Source of the DNA: Austropuccinia psidii
Taxonomy: Eukaryota; Basidiomycota; Pucciniomycetes; Pucciniales; Sphaerophragmiaceae
Assembly: GCA_023105745.1 (NCBI GenBank)
Contig: JALGQZ010000016.1
Coordinates: 30,268,579 to 30,332,578 of the forward strand
Length of the DNA stretch: 64,000 bases
Direction of reading: 5' to 3'
Shown piece by piece: positions 36,201 to 47,346 of this stretch (its first letter is position 1; each line of letters opens with the position of its first letter). The position numbers and the translations under genes were made by a program. Below the pieces are notes generated by a model, which saw only the letters and a program-made list of their open reading frames with translations, was not told where the DNA came from and did not search any database.

Positions 36201-38479
36201 GTTCTTTGAATTAATTTAATCATGAAGTTAACGTTTAGGGTATCCATGTACAAAAAAGGATTTACTATCATATTATTAATCATCCAAAAGGTATTTGTGC
36301 CTTTAAGAATACTCCAGTGGTCTTTTATTGATTTCCATCTTTGGAAAAATAACTCACTCATAACATGAGCCAGGAAATCCTGAATGAGATTCAATAAAGT
36401 TCTTTTTGATATTACAAACTATCTTTAAAGAAACAGAATACCCAAGCAATAAATAAGAGGATAATAATTTAGATAGATTGAAATAACAAAGTTCCTGTTT
36501 TGATTAAAATAGTTAATTACATAAAGTGCTGAATTTTTACTTAATTTTATTTTAGTTTCATTAATAAGTCCAATGAATACAGGATTTTCATACATCAGCA
36601 TTAATTGAGATCTTTTTTATTTTTGTTTATGGGTTGGTAAGACTAGTAGCCTGTGCTTGAGTCAAAAAAGTGACTCAATGAATTGAGCTATATATGAGAA
36701 TGTTTTTCATAGAATCCAAAAGATGTTTTATCCATTAAAGTGAAGAATCATTACCATTTTAGCCATGGAAGAAAAGAACTTCCATTTTTAAGCAAGGTGG
36801 TCTTTGTGAAGTAAGAATCTTTTTATATTAGTTGTATCTTTGATAAGATTTAAATATAAAGTAGATTATTCTTGAGCTTTCAATAATAATTTCTTGAAGA
36901 AACCTTTCATAATTGAGAAGATAAATTCCCCTTTAGAAGCTGTTTAATTATGTAATACTTGATGTGGAACCATACATTGCTTTTTATATAGACCTTTGAA
37001 AAAAAATATTCTCCTCATGGTTTCTATTATAATCCTGAGTGATAGATAGTTCCTGAAGTGAATTAATATAACTGAAAATCTCTTTACACTTTTATGACAT
37101 GATTTGAAATGAATTTTTTTTATCAGAGCTATGTATTCTTCAATAATTAAATTTTAAGAATTCTTTTGAATTAACTTGAGCATTATTTCTTTTGAAACCA
37201 ATTCCTTTGATCTTACAAACAGCCTTAACATACCCCTTAAACTAACTAATAATTTTTAAAAGAATACCCTTTTCAATTATTTGTAATCATTTTCAAATGA
37301 AAGATTTCAATCTTATAAATTCTGATTTGGGAATTTTTGATACCCCTTAGTATCTGCTTCTCTATATTTATAATTTCAACTTATCAATTTCATTTTTTCT
37401 AATATTTATTTATGCAGTTTTAATTTTAAAGTTTGAATTTCACTTTTTTGAAATGATTTAAAATTCTTTATGTCTTTATTTTTTTCTGATTGATTATAAG
37501 GGTTTTGTATTACTCACTTAAATAATAATCCTAATAAATTCATAAATTTTTCAATTCTTTTGAGTTTTTATTTCCATTTTTCTGATATTAATTTTCTTTT
37601 TCCAATTTTTTATTTTCTTTTCCTATAAATTGAAACTAACTTACTATTAATTATTTCAATCTCAATTGTATTTTTTTTCTTGATTAATTTTAAATTTTCA
37701 TTGTAAATTATTTTTAGAACCACATTCACAGCTGTCCAGACTTTATAGAAAAATTTATTTAGTCTTTCTGAATTGCTTTATTTTATTACGTAGTACTGTT
37801 GAAATTCCTTCTTCAAACACACATGAACTGAGAATATAAACTCAAAAATGTGAAACAAATATGAGATGTTTTCCTATATGATAGTATTCTCAGCTTAAAA
37901 TTGATCTTTTTTCTCATTTAGCATTCTGAATCACTAAGAATATATTTATTTCAATTTTTTATCTCAAAGTATTATTTTAACAAGAGAATGTTGATTTCAT
38001 CTCATTATTAATTTTTTCCAAGGAACAAACAATATGAAAAAGCATTCTCACTTATATCTGATTTATCATACTCTTTAATTCTATGATAAAAACTTAGAAA
38101 AAATGAGGATATATAAGTTTATTTTCTTAATAGAGAAATATTTATCAAAGCACATGAATACATAATTCATGTAGTTAATTTCCTAAAACCTTGGCAAGAC
38201 TCCTTTGAAAGCAATATTCTCAGCTTCACTCCTTGCACTTTCTTTTTAGGAAAGCTTACTAATACCTTTTTTTATAATTGGAGTTTAATACCTAGAGCTG
38301 TAAAATAGAGCTTCAGGTGACAGAAAATGGTCTATTTAAGTTAATTTCATATTTTTGCCAAAGTTTTACCTAGTTGTTTATTTAAATTGAGGGAAAATTT
38401 CAGATAAATTAGATATTCTTTTGATTATAATCAAGCTGAAAGTGTTTTCTCTTCATATTGTGCTAGTAATGGATTACAT
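30260..38479. other. 8.2-kb AT-rich stretch with no recognised gene
   Basis: Only short frames, of which 36188-36394 and 31082-31273 (both minus) are the longest that look at all protein-like. Poly-A and poly-T runs are frequent. I see no LTR ends, inverted repeats, zinc knuckle, YxDD or DDE motif, no tRNA and no convincing exon structure. Because element 2 inserted between 38484 and 50713, this stretch was once contiguous with 50718-53416; both could be a single very old eroded element. Confidence 0.4.
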
Positions 38480-38484
38480 GGAAT
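38480..38484. repeat. Target-site duplication of element 2 (GGAAT, left)
   Basis: GGAAT precedes the left LTR; GAAAT follows the right LTR at 50713-50717. One G-to-A transition separates the two copies. Confidence 0.7.
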
Positions 38485-39921
38485 TGTCAGGCTGAGTCTA
38501 TGATGAAGGTGTAATAAGGCTATTTACAGCTTCAACTATGACTTTGACATGGTAAAAATTAATTAAAAAATGGTTGGATTATAGGGTATAAGGTTTGAAA
38601 TAAAGTTGTAAGGGCTTTACTATTATAAAATAGTGGGGTTGAGCACTGTTGAAAGCCCTGAGTGCAGTCTTACCAGTTGGGTTACTATAATAAGAGCTAC
38701 AATACTAAAGTTTAAAGTATAACCTGAGTATTTTGCAAGAGTATAACTGTTTCTGACAGCTTTACTATGTAGTAATTCAAGAGCAGGATGAGGAAACCTT
38801 TTCTGGTGGAGAAAAGGCTTCATTTTATCCTAAAATGGGGTGGAATGGCCCTCTAGACCATCCATGTAGAGAAAGTGAAGAGTTTTTCACTTCAGAGTAC
38901 TAGCTTGTGGTTTCCACAAAGCCTATATACACTGTATTGGGCTCAGATGTGGTTTTAAAACCACAACTGGGCAGTTTTCACCAATACAGGGTGAAAACGT
39001 TCATCTGGGGACCACACAGCCCTCTTCTGACGTGTATGACGCATAGAATTCTGTACAGAACCTGTATGGGACCCCAGTATTGAGTGAGCTATGAGATATT
39101 GAAGTATAAAAATGCTTCTTTGTCTATTTGAAACCTCATAAATATGGTTGTGGGATATTATCCCACAGTAAAGGTGTATTGGCCCAATTGTGGGATTTTA
39201 AGTTTAAAGCTGCTATAACTTTGTACGCTTTTGAGATATTCAGCTCAAACATGGTTCATTGTGTAGCCCTGGATGAGATATACACAATGGTACCTCATTT
39301 GGTATGGGTCACATTAAATATGGCAAAGGTATGCCATATACAAGTTTTGTTATTCATACATATGATTTTCTCAATATCTGTAGGGAGGTTATTTGCTCCA
39401 TAACTTTTGTTCTGGATGAGATATGAATAAATTAAAGGTGCCATCAGATAGCCCTGATTCTTCTCTTTCAGAAAGGCCCCACTTGAGGTATATCACACTC
39501 AAACTGAAGAAGTTAGATGAGAGGTGAATATTTTGTTCACCCTTATTTGACCTTATTTTGGCGATAAATACTGTAATTTTGATTCTAGCTCAGTTTTACT
39601 AGTACCATGAGATAGCCCTAACCTAAAGCTTCAATTTGAATACCCATTTGATGGAGTTAAGTCTCTTCCTATGGATTTCAGATGAGAGGTGAAAAATAAG
39701 GTTTATGCTGTGCAGCAACTTTGAGCAGGAATTTATTTGTTATTCCTTGTCCTATTGTGGTGGGACTTGTGTACTTGAAAATTGGTGGCTTTCCTCTTTC
39801 TTTTGATACCTTTTGAGCTTATTTGGATCAGCTCCATGTTTTGGTGGTATCTTGGATTTACCATTGGTTTATGGTATTTGGCTGTCATGCTTGTGCTCTG
39901 GTTTTGAGTCACAGGCTGACA
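38485..39921 (-). repeat. 3' (left) LTR of element 2 (family F2)
   Basis: 1437 bp, TGTCAGGCTGAG...GGCTGACA on the plus strand. The right LTR, once the nested insertion and its duplicated bases are removed, is 1435 bp. It holds a GACGTGTATGACGC pair of CRE-like half sites near 39029 and a minus-strand GGATAAAATG TATA-like box near 38825. Short plus-strand frames such as 39128-39403 are LTR shadows. Confidence 0.92.
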
Positions 39922-39933
39922 TACCCTCCCTCC
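39922..39933 (-). other. Polypurine tract of element 2
   Basis: Minus strand GGAGGGAGGGTA directly before the TGTCAGCC start of the LTR. Position and composition are as expected for the plus-strand DNA primer. Confidence 0.75.
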
Positions 39934-39943
39934 AAAGAGAGGC

Positions 39944-40159
39944 TCATAATTGATGAGACTTTCCAGTCCTCCTACAGGCTCTGAATCTCCATAGATGAAG
40001 TTTTCCTTCTGGTATGGCCTCTTCTTCCAACCATTTATCTTTGTCTGCTGTCTGGGTTTTAAATCTGACCAAGTATTGTCTCTTACCTTTACCATTCAGT
40101 CTAATCTTCCTGGCCTTGATTATTTTCTTCACAAGGCCAGGGGATTCTTCTACTTCCAC
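39944..40159 (-). pseudogene. Element 2 Pol chromodomain
   Basis: 71 codons: VKKIIKARKIRLNGKGKRQ, then YLVRFKT, DKWLEEEAIPEGKLHLWRF. The pattern matches the C-terminal chromodomain of element 1 Pol ([19 protein letters not shown]). It is separated from the upstream integrase C-terminal segment by stops. In chromoviruses this domain guides integration to marked chromatin. Confidence 0.8.
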
Positions 40160-40213
40160 TATTTCTGGTGGAGTGGTATTTTTCTTCCTGCAGGGAAGCT
40201 TGTCCTCCTCTTT

Positions 40214-40576
40214 TTAGAAGTATGGCTCAACCAAACTCACTGTGAATACTGGGTGTTTCCTAGAAAATTCCTCTGTGAGTTGGACCTCAACTGCATTTTT
40301 CCCTATCAGCTTAATGATATTGAAGGGCCCTAAAAATGAGTCTCTCATCTTTTTGGGTCCCTTAAGATTGTTGAAGTTGATTGTGGACACTAGCACTTGG
40401 TCCCCTTCTTTAAAGTCAGGTTCCATATGGGATTTGTCCCACCTCTGTTTGTTGTATTCTTTTGCCTCAGCTATGCATTTATCAGCTGTATTACAAGCCC
40501 TCTTCCACATATCATGGAATTCTTTGGCTTTTGGTTGGATAGTCAGAAGATTCTTCTTCAGGTGATCCACAGGCAA
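40214..40576 (-). pseudogene. Element 2 integrase C-terminal region
   Basis: 120 codons with KKNLLTIQPKAKEFHDMWK, YNKQRWDKSHMEPDFKEGDQ, VLVSTINFNN, GPKKMRDSFLGPF and KHPVFTVSLVEPYF. This is the GPF/Y-type module between integrase core and chromodomain; element 1 has the same blocks ([25 protein letters not shown]). A stop at 40574-40576 parts it from the core. Confidence 0.85.
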
Positions 40577-40585
40577 TAGGGGTTT

Positions 40586-41497
40586 CTACCCTTTTTCTAC
40601 CAGGGAGGGTGATTTCCCTGTGGCAGAGTGCTGACTTGTGTTGTAAGCCAGTTGGACTTCTGGTAGTAGGGTAACCCAGTCATGGGTATATCCTTCATGG
40701 TCCTTGTACTCCATGCCATATGCACAGAATCTCCTTATGATATCTTCCATAGTCTGGATGATCCTTTCAGCTAGACCATCTGTCTGTGGGTGGTGATCTG
40801 CGGAGAATGTGAGTTTTGTACCTTGCATGTCATAGAGGTTGGTCCAAAATTCTGATATAAATTTTGGGTCCCTGTCACTAATAATGATTTTTGGGACTCC
40901 ACATGTGGATATGATGTTGTTCCAAAATAACAAAGCTGTATCCATTGCTGTGTCCTCCTTGTGACATGGTAGGCACCTCACACTTTTACTGGACGTATCA
41001 ACTATGATCAGGCAAGAAATGAAGGTTTCTCTGCCTCCTGGGACAGGTCCTGTGACCCAGTCCATGTTGATGGTTTCCTGTGGGTTTTTTGGTTCTTCTA
41101 TGTGGTGAAGTAGCCCATACTTCTTTCCATTTCTTCTGTTTTCCTCCTGGCATCTTTCACAAGTGTTAATGTATTCACTAAACTCTTGTTCCCATTTTGG
41201 CCACCAAGCTGTGTTTGCTACTCTCTCCTTGGTACCATTTTCACTCATATGTCCCATATAGGGGTAGTCATGACATTCCTGTAGGATCAGGGATATATGG
41301 TTTCTGTCTATCACTGTTAGTGCACTTGTGTGCTTCTCTCTATGATAGAGCAGGCCATCTATAAAGAAAAACTTTTTGTCCTTATAATCCCTCAACCTGG
41401 GCCCTTCTAGCTGGGATTCCAGTTCTGGGCTCCTGTAGTTCTGTTGAAGTAGTTGCAACAGTATTCCACACTGTTTATTCTTGGCATAGGTCTTCAT
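40586..41497 (-). pseudogene. Element 2 integrase: zinc domain and catalytic core
   Basis: 303 codons. The HHCC zinc domain ([13 protein letters not shown] ... INTCERCQ) is followed by a core with Asp of NMDW (codon near 41061), Asp of ISDRD (near 40875) and Glu of LAERII (near 40767), the last two 36 codons apart as in element 1. All three catalytic residues are kept even though the element is dead elsewhere. It would catalyse 3' processing and strand transfer of the cDNA. Confidence 0.9.
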
Positions 41498-41673
41498 TAC
41501 TGCACTGAAGAGCTAATTATGCAGTTCTGAGGAGCTTATCACCAATATGGGAGTTTATTTTCCTTCTGAATCAGTGTCTCCACTGTTTGGGGTAACACTT
41601 CCTGGTGCCCATTCAGAAAATCTGAAGTTCTTCCTCCTATCTATTTCCATGAATTGGATAGGAATCTTGGCTG

Positions 41674-42072
41674 CTACTTCAGGTTCATAAGCTGGGTTTC
41701 TTTTGACATTATCCAGTGGCCATCTGCATTGGTGTGGCTTTTACCCTCCTTGTATATGGGGGTCATATTGCCTCTATACTCCTGGATGGCTATTTTCCAC
41801 CTCAACATGTGTCTATTGGTATTCTTCATACTCAATAAAGACTTCAAGGCTGTGCAGTCTGTGTAGACTTCAAAGACTGAACCTTCCAAACAATAGTGGA
41901 GTTTTTCTAGAGCCCAGAAGAAACATAGACATTCAGTCTGGGAGTCCCCATACCTGGCTTCTGAATCTTTCAGTTTCCTAGAGATGTAGCATATTACTCC
42001 CTCTCTTGGTTCTCCATCTACAATTTGTCTTTGGTGAAGGGCTTCCCCTAAGCCTTTGGCTACAGGCTTCAT
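41674..42072 (-). pseudogene. Element 2 RNase H domain
   Basis: 132 codons, starting KPVAKGLGEALHQ (the catalytic Asp segment before it is degraded), then [59 protein letters not shown] and SHTNADG. The same order occurs in element 1 Pol. The GLSRW motif after NADG is damaged. It would remove the RNA strand during reverse transcription. Confidence 0.85.
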
Positions 42073-42208
42073 CTATATATCATTTAAATGGTAGTTCAAA
42101 GTCAGGTAAGATTGGCACAGGTGCATTAGTGAGTTCATGTTTTATCCTCTCATATGAATCCCTTTTTTCTTTGGTAATTTCAAAAACTACATCTTTTGAA
42201 CATAGCTT

Positions 42209-42541
42209 TTATATACTACTAGCTATGTGGGCAAAGGTTTTGATGTGGTTTCTGTAGTAGCTAGCAAACCCAATAAAAGATTGCATCTCTTTGATGTTCT
42301 TTGGTACTGGTTCTTGCAGTACTGCTGCTACTTTATTCTGGTCTATGGCCAGACTAAGTCCTGAGACTTTATGTCCTGGTTCCAGTAATTCTTTTTTGCC
42401 AAAATTGCAGTTTTTAAGTGAAATTTTCAGATTGATGGGTGTGAATTCACTTAGTACTCTGTCCGTGTACTGCACATGGTCTTCCCATGTCTCTGAGTAT
42501 ATAATGATGTCATAAATATATACTACCATCCAGCCTTCCAA
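42209..42541 (-). pseudogene. Element 2 RT palm/thumb with altered catalytic box
   Basis: 110 codons: GWMVVYIYDIIIYSETWEDH, KISLKNCNFG, GHKVSGLSL, DQNKVAAVLQ, KEMQSFIGFASYYRNHIK. The catalytic YIDD box of element 1 reads YIYD here (codon TAT at 42514-42512), losing the first of the two Asp residues that hold metal. The rest of the segment is well conserved. Confidence 0.88.
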
Positions 42542-42547
42542 TATTTC

Positions 42548-42769
42548 TTATTGAAATATTGTGTCCATTATCCTTTGGAGGTGGGCTGGTGCATTTTTGA
42601 TACTAAATGGAATCCTGGTGTACTCATATATACCCATATGGCATATGATTCTGAGTAACTTCATGGATTCTGGTCTAACTCCATTCTGGTGGAAGCCTTT
42701 CATACAAGCCATTTTGGTTATATATTTGGATTTTGCCAGCTTTTCTGGGGCATGAGGTATCCTTGGCAT
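42548..42769 (-). pseudogene. Element 2 RT fingers/palm fragment
   Basis: 73 codons: PRIPHAPEKLAKSKYITKM, MKGFHQNGV, KLLRIICHMGIYEYTRIPF, SIKNAPAHLQRIMDTIF. It matches the RT block of element 1 ([10 protein letters not shown] ... [18 protein letters not shown]). The Asp of the first catalytic motif (AMDALKG in element 1) is replaced in KMACMKG. Stops separate it from neighbouring RT pieces. Confidence 0.85.
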
Positions 42770-42772
42770 AAG

Positions 42773-43096
42773 TTACCTGTCTTCTTTTGTGTAGTTATTC
42801 AGAGATCTGAAGTCCCCACACAACCTAGATTTGCCATCAGTCCAAGTGATAAGGACAGGAGTGGTGAGTTTCACTATTTCAGTGTGTCCTATCATCCTGA
42901 TGACATCCATGTCTAGCAGTTTGTTGATGTGTTTCTCAATTTCCTTCCTAGTTTCCAGAATCACTGGGTATGGAGGTCTTCTCAGCATGGGTGGATAGGG
43001 TCTTTCCACATCTAGGTATAGTTCTATATCATGGCCTCTGATTTTTCCTAAGGGTTTTTCACCAATGGAAAATGCTGGTCTATTTTTTCTCAGCAT
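42773..43096 (-). pseudogene. Element 2 RT N-terminal part
   Basis: 107 codons: FSIGEKPLGKIRGHDIEL, VERPYPPMLRRPPYP, INKLLDMDVIRMIGHTEIV, TTPVLITWTDGKSRLCGDF, RSLNNYT. It is equivalent to [12 protein letters not shown]...[12 protein letters not shown] in element 1. The frame ends in a stop after KEDR. Confidence 0.87.
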
Positions 43097-43161
43097 TTTT
43101 GGTAGACTAATTTTCAGTTTACCTGTGAGAATAGTGCTGAATTTGCCCTCTCTTAATTCAT

Positions 43162-43950
43162 TCAGTGGTCCTTCAGAGGGTCATGGGTAGATATTTGGTA
43201 TATATCAAGTGAAAGTTTCTTTTCCTGGTTTGTACCAATGGTAATATGCCTGTTTTTACTATTGTAAATATCAATTCCATACATCCTCTGGTAGTCTGTC
43301 CCTAGTAAAAACCCTTGGATGTGGGCATCTGCAAGCACAGCAAGCTCTGGGTTAAGTCTGATATTACCTTTCCTATGGGGTATAATTATCTCTTTGATAA
43401 TTGTCCCAATGGATGTCATCTTCCCTGATGCACTTTTGAAGCTCTTTGCCTTGGTTGGCAAGAGTTGTGTTTCCCAATTTTGGAAGTGATCATCCAGATA
43501 GGTTCTGGCCACTATTGAGAAGTGTGCACCACTTTCAATGATCAATGGGCGTTGTGCATTGTCAATACAAACAGTCATCTTTGTGGCTGTCCCATGTATA
43601 TATACCATTCCTTTAGTTGGTGTTACTAGGAATGTTTGTGCATCTTTTGTGTTTTTACACAAGTTTTTGTTTGCAGTATCTTGTGGCATTCCTGCCTCAG
43701 ACTGTATGTCCTTAATTTCTATTTGTGTATCCTCTTGGTACTCCACCAGGAATTCCTCTCTTGGGTCTTGGTCATCATCAGATTGTTCTCTGATGGCATC
43801 ATCCATAGAGTCTGATTCACAATCCTCTGTTGGGGATTCCTCCACTGGGACTTTCTGAATGGCATAAGCTTTCTTCTTTTCCTTTGGACAGTTATTGGCA
43901 TAGTGTTCTGTTGAACCACAATTGTGACAAGTATTTTCCTTCCTGGTCAC
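43162..43950 (-). pseudogene. Element 2 zinc knuckle and protease
   Basis: 262 codons. A CX2CX4HX4C knuckle (CHNCGSTEHYANNC) near the start is followed by a long acidic linker and then a retropepsin-like fold (IHGTATKMTVCID, IIESGAHFSIV, FLLGTDYQRMYGIDIYN). The catalytic D-S/T-G triplet reads E-S-G (GAA at 43536-43534), so the active-site Asp is lost. Element 1 keeps DTG. Knuckle and protease share one open frame here, whereas element 1 has a TAG between them. Confidence 0.88.
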
Positions 43951-44186
43951 TTCTGCCAGTTTTCTTTGGGTTTGTCTTTGAAGTGGACCCTTAAAGATTT
44001 TTTATCTTTGAAATTACTGCTTTTAAATTGGTAATATTTCCCTATATTTGTTCTTTTCTTTACATCTTGTAAGGTGTTTGCAATGTCATCTAGAGTGCAA
44101 CTTTGGTTGCATCTGCGTTTTACTGCATGCTCTAGCTCCCCTGGCATTTGTGTCAGGAGTTTGTGGTTCCTCATCTGAATATTCAT
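43947..44186 (-). pseudogene. Element 2 Gag segment between capsid and zinc knuckle
   Basis: 79 codons: QMRNHKLLTQMPGELEHAV, KRRCNQSCTLDDIANTLQDV, KKRTNIGKYY, a basic tail. It aligns with GGELEHALGSRCIEPCSTEEYINALEDI in element 1. Out of frame with the capsid piece, so at least one indel separates them. Confidence 0.75.
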
Positions 44187-44273
44187 TTGAGGATCAATGG
44201 TGTCAGGTCTTTTAGACTGTCTAAGACACCACTCATATGGATCTCTTTACACAGAGTGCTTGTCATTTTCAAA

Positions 44274-45233
44274 TTACATGGTCTTTTTCCATATCCAAGT
44301 ACCATTGCTGTACTTTTGAATAATCTGACTCTTCCACCATCGCCAGTTTCTTCTGCCATGGATTTCCTTCATCTCTGTGAACCATATGCTAACATGACCT
44401 TTGAATGCTGTATTAATTCTATCAGTAATCCAGTAATCTGGTATGCTTGGTACATCAATGAAGAGTTCATAAATATAATCAATGAGATCCATATGATCAT
44501 ATTCTGCTGTGACAGAGAATTTGGGCCAGCTGGAGGCCTCTGGAAGCTGTTTCAAGGCTTGCTTCGCAGAATAAGACATATAGCTTCCATCTTGGTATTG
44601 TGATGGAGATCTTGCCTTATTCCCCAACAAGGAATCTGGTTTGATTTCTTCTTGGTGGTAAGGATCATCTAAAGCATGGCCTTGTGGTTGGGGCTTCATA
44701 TTTTGGTAGACATTAAACAATTTGTTTATGTCCTGATCCAGACAATTCCTGTCCCTTTTGCAGTGGTTTTTCTCTTCAAATACTTGATTCAGTATTTTGT
44801 TGGTTTCCTCAGAGGCTTTGCTCAATTGAGCACAGCTCTCTTGGATGGATTTAATTGTAGCCTCTTGTAAGATTGCATTTCTTTTCAATATTTCATTTAG
44901 TCTCTTGAAATAATCAAGCTGTTCTTGAGTTTTCACTTCAAATTGGGACATTTGTAACCACAGCTTATCACTGTGTAGGTTACTCTCAGGTGTAACAACA
45001 TTATGTTCTGTCTGAGTGGTGGTAATATTTCTCTTAGTGGGGCTACTGATTCTAGAAGTATTTACAGCTATTTCTGGGTCCTGTGTACTTCTTTCATACA
45101 GTCCAACAGCTTCTGGATCATTGGTTCTGACTCTTTCTGCCTTTTGCTGAAAGATGTATTTCTTTTGCCCTTGTATCCTTGTTAGCTTGCGCCTCTTTTG
45201 TGGCTTCCAGGCTAAAATATTAGTAATTTAATA
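44274..45233 (-). pseudogene. Element 2 Gag coiled coil and capsid
   Basis: The minus frame is open from about 45233 (before any ATG) to 44274. It starts basic (KPQKRRKLTRIQGQKKY), then TNDPEAVGLYERSTQDPEI and a Ser/Thr-rich linker, a coiled coil (QLDYFKRLNEILKRNAIL), and a capsid with SSWPKF, EYDHMDLIDYIYELF, IPDYWITDRI, W..WKSQII and NGTWIWKK. It matches the element 1 capsid. TTAATATTTTAG-like sequence just upstream (45233) could be a 3' splice site. Confidence 0.85.
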
Positions 45234-45761
45234 AACTAATTGAGAGTGGAATACTATTATTTGAAGTAATAGACGTGTCACTTGATTTATAATGATGTAC
45301 TGTTGGAATTTAGGCTTCAACAGTAGAAATGAATGATAATAGTGAATTGAATCACTTATAAGTGAGAGCGCTTAATATTTCTAAGGTAAAATTTAAATGA
45401 TCTTAATTGTAAAAATATATTGGTGTAAGAGCTCTGAGGATTAATTCAAAGAGAATTAATCCTCTTTAAATGTTGTAATTACAAATTTGAAATCAAAACA
45501 ATGTAAAATAATTCTGTTTTGAATGAAGAAAGATTTGCTATGGTAGTAGGAGCAAATGTAACAACAAAATTAATGACATAGTGGGAGCATATACTATGAC
45601 ACATTGAGTGATTAGTCATAGCAACAAGATTTGATTCATATTATAATAATATGAATTTAAGTATTTAAAATTTATACAAAAAATTGAGAGAAAATGAGAC
45701 AAAAATTTAAAGAAAGTAATTGGTGTCTGTATAGCAGGTAAAGGTTTACATGCTTGCAGGC
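45234..45761 (-). other. Non-coding interruption within element 2 gag (intron or small insertion)
   Basis: About 530 bp of AT-rich sequence lies between frames A/B and the coiled-coil frame. On the minus strand its downstream edge is CTAATATTTTAG|CC, a good branch-plus-acceptor sequence; donor candidates near 45760 include CAGGTAGTTT and CATGTAAACC. Element 1 has no equivalent spacer. I cannot tell intron from insertion without RNA or other copies. Confidence 0.35.
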
Positions 45762-46074
45762 TCAGAATCCTTGTCTTCTCCTGAAAACTACCTGGGATTG
45801 TGAAGAATGTTGACTCTTGGCCACTGATCTGTTGGTCCCTGAATGGTGTGAGGCCACTGGAGAGCTGGTTTGGTCTACCCCTTGTGAGCCTGAAGGCATC
45901 AGAGTAGGCCCTGTCTGTTTCAGCTGTTCTTCTATAGCTTGTATAGTGGCTTGATTCTCTCTTATCCTGGTTTCCCTCTCCTCCAGGATTCTGAACTTCC
46001 TGGTGGGGTTCCAACCTTTGGTGATTTCTATCAGGCCTTTGAAGGGTATCTCTCTGAGACATATCTTCTGGCAA
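45616..46074 (-). CDS. Element 2 gag-region frame B
   Basis: 152 codons, rich in Arg/Gln/Gly/Ser: QRPDRNHQRLEPHQEVQN, GGEGNQDKRESSHY, RLTRGRPNQLSSGL. It overlaps frame A for about 313 nt in the same relative register as the frames A and B of element 1. The last third (after about 45762) is hydrophobic and probably read-out into non-coding sequence. Confidence 0.4.
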   Translation of the reverse strand: MPEDMSQRDTLQRPDRNHQRLEPHQEVQNPGGEGNQDKRESSHYTSYRRTAETDRAYSDAFRLTRGRPNQLSSGLTPFRDQQISGQESTFFTIPGSFQEKTRILSLQACKPLPAIQTPITFFKFLSHFLSIFCINFKYLNSYYYNMNQILLL

Positions 46075-46127
46075 CTTGATCTAAGTTCTGCCCCATGGGG
46101 TGCTAGATTGAACCTCTTGTTGTCCAT
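45762..46127 (-). pseudogene. Element 2 gag-region frame A, distal part
   Basis: 121 codons. GLIEITKGWNPTRKFRILEE aligns with VKYSNGWNPLSSKPQIKKI of element 1 frame A, and a charged helix (RIRENQATIQAIEEQLKQ) follows. The upstream part of the domain is in another frame (46131-46394), so one indel near 46130 broke the gene. Confidence 0.55.
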
Positions 46128-46130
46128 GCC

Positions 46131-46394
46131 TCATTGGAAAAGATCTTTGAGGAGTTGGTGGAGCTGAGAAACTTGATCCATATCCTTCCAGTCCTCATGT
46201 TTGAGGTTTCTGTTGAGTTGTAAAGTGAATGGCAGAGTGGGTAGGATTTCCCTCAATGTTTTTCCATCCACCACTGTGTCCAAGTTGTCCTCCTCCAGGT
46301 CTTCTGGTTCTGGATAAGCCTTCTCTGTGCTCTGACCGGGTCCTTGGGATTCCAAGGTTCCTGAGGTGTACAGGTGACATATCAGTGTTTGCAA
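46131..46394 (-). pseudogene. Element 2 gag-region frame A, proximal part
   Basis: 87 codons: TEKAYPEPEDLEEDNLDTV, GKTLREILPTLPFTLQL, NLKHEDWKDMDQVSQLHQLL. The E-D-W-K...QLLKDLF block corresponds to DKDWEML...ILKRFLK in element 1. An acceptor-like CACCTCAG| ends at 46361, but joining it to the GTAAAC donor at 46546 does not keep the frame. Confidence 0.5.
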
Positions 46395-46420
46395 GCAGTC
46401 AACAACTTAATGTTCTTAAG

Positions 46421-46729
46421 TTATTTACCTTTTACTGTACCTTGTACAAATTTATTTTCTACTGCTTTGGGCAATGTGCCTTTAGAGGTTACAACTAGGT
46501 TAATTATTGTAATCTTCCCTGTACAAGTTATTAAGGTTGGTTTACCTTGTATTGATGCAGAGTTTTGTGGTTTTATACTCCCCTGGGTGGAAATTGGTGT
46601 CCACTTCTTTGCTGTGATGAGGCCTTCACTTTGCCTCTTTCCTTTGCCCTTGCTTCCCTCTGGCTCTGAGGGTGTCACTGGTGTGTTAGCCTGTGACTGG
46701 TTCTCAAGTGGTATGAAGTTTTCTTCCAC
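46421..46729 (-). pseudogene. Element 2 gag 5' exon-like segment
   Basis: An acidic/Pro/Ser-rich frame begins right after an ATTCAG acceptor-like site (VEENFIPLENQSQANTPV) and contains a basic GKGKGKR patch. Position and composition match the element 1 segment at 12280-12429. No ATG opens this frame; a GTG sits at the junction. Confidence 0.4.
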
Positions 46730-47346
46730 TGAATCAAAGTAAAAGAGGCCTTATGTCAGTTAAGACTTCTTATAATGCTGTTTGCATGTTTGATAATGGC
46801 CTCTTGGCAATATATTTCTATATTATACCCTTTTATCATGATGTTGTGATTGAAATTATCAATCACATGTCAAAAATACAGCTTGTGGATTTCTGGTGCA
46901 CTTTTTGTGTACCTGTATCTCACAAATTAACTTGTAACTACCAAGTGTAATCTCATAAGTGGTTATGTAATGGGCAATTTAAACTATCAATATGCCCAAC
47001 CACACCTCTAATACTGTTTGTTTACAGTAAAAGAGGTGTTCTTTCTAATTAAAACAGAACAATATCAATAGCTTTAAGTATTTTAATATGCAAAACATGC
47101 CAAAAGATAAGGTTTTGTGGTGATTAAATTATAATCAACCATTCAAAAAGAAAATTAAAAAATAAAAAACACAGTGGTATATAACATATACCACTCAAAA
47201 AATAAATATAAGATATTTATTATAACTTTTTGTTAATAAAATCAAGCCTAAAAAAAGAAACAATAATGCCAGAATGAGGGTAATAAGAGAAAAAACTCAC
47301 TTATAAGGTCCAAAAAAGGTTAAAAAACACAGCCAGGCCCCCAAAA
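46730..47346 (-). other. Element 2 leader with primer-binding site
   Basis: Minus strand from 47346: TTTTGGGGGCCTGGCTGTG, the same primer-binding sequence as element 1, then AT-rich leader with no coding signal down to the gag start near 46729. Confidence 0.7.

Noticed and set aside
39995..40565. Several plus-strand frames of 67-112 codons
   Set aside because: They are antisense to the integrase tail and chromodomain relics of element 2 and show no family motif.
46361..46546. 186-nt intron in element 2 gag (GTAAAC...CACCTCAG)
   Set aside because: Both splice sites look good but joining the exons does not keep the reading frame, so I do not call it.
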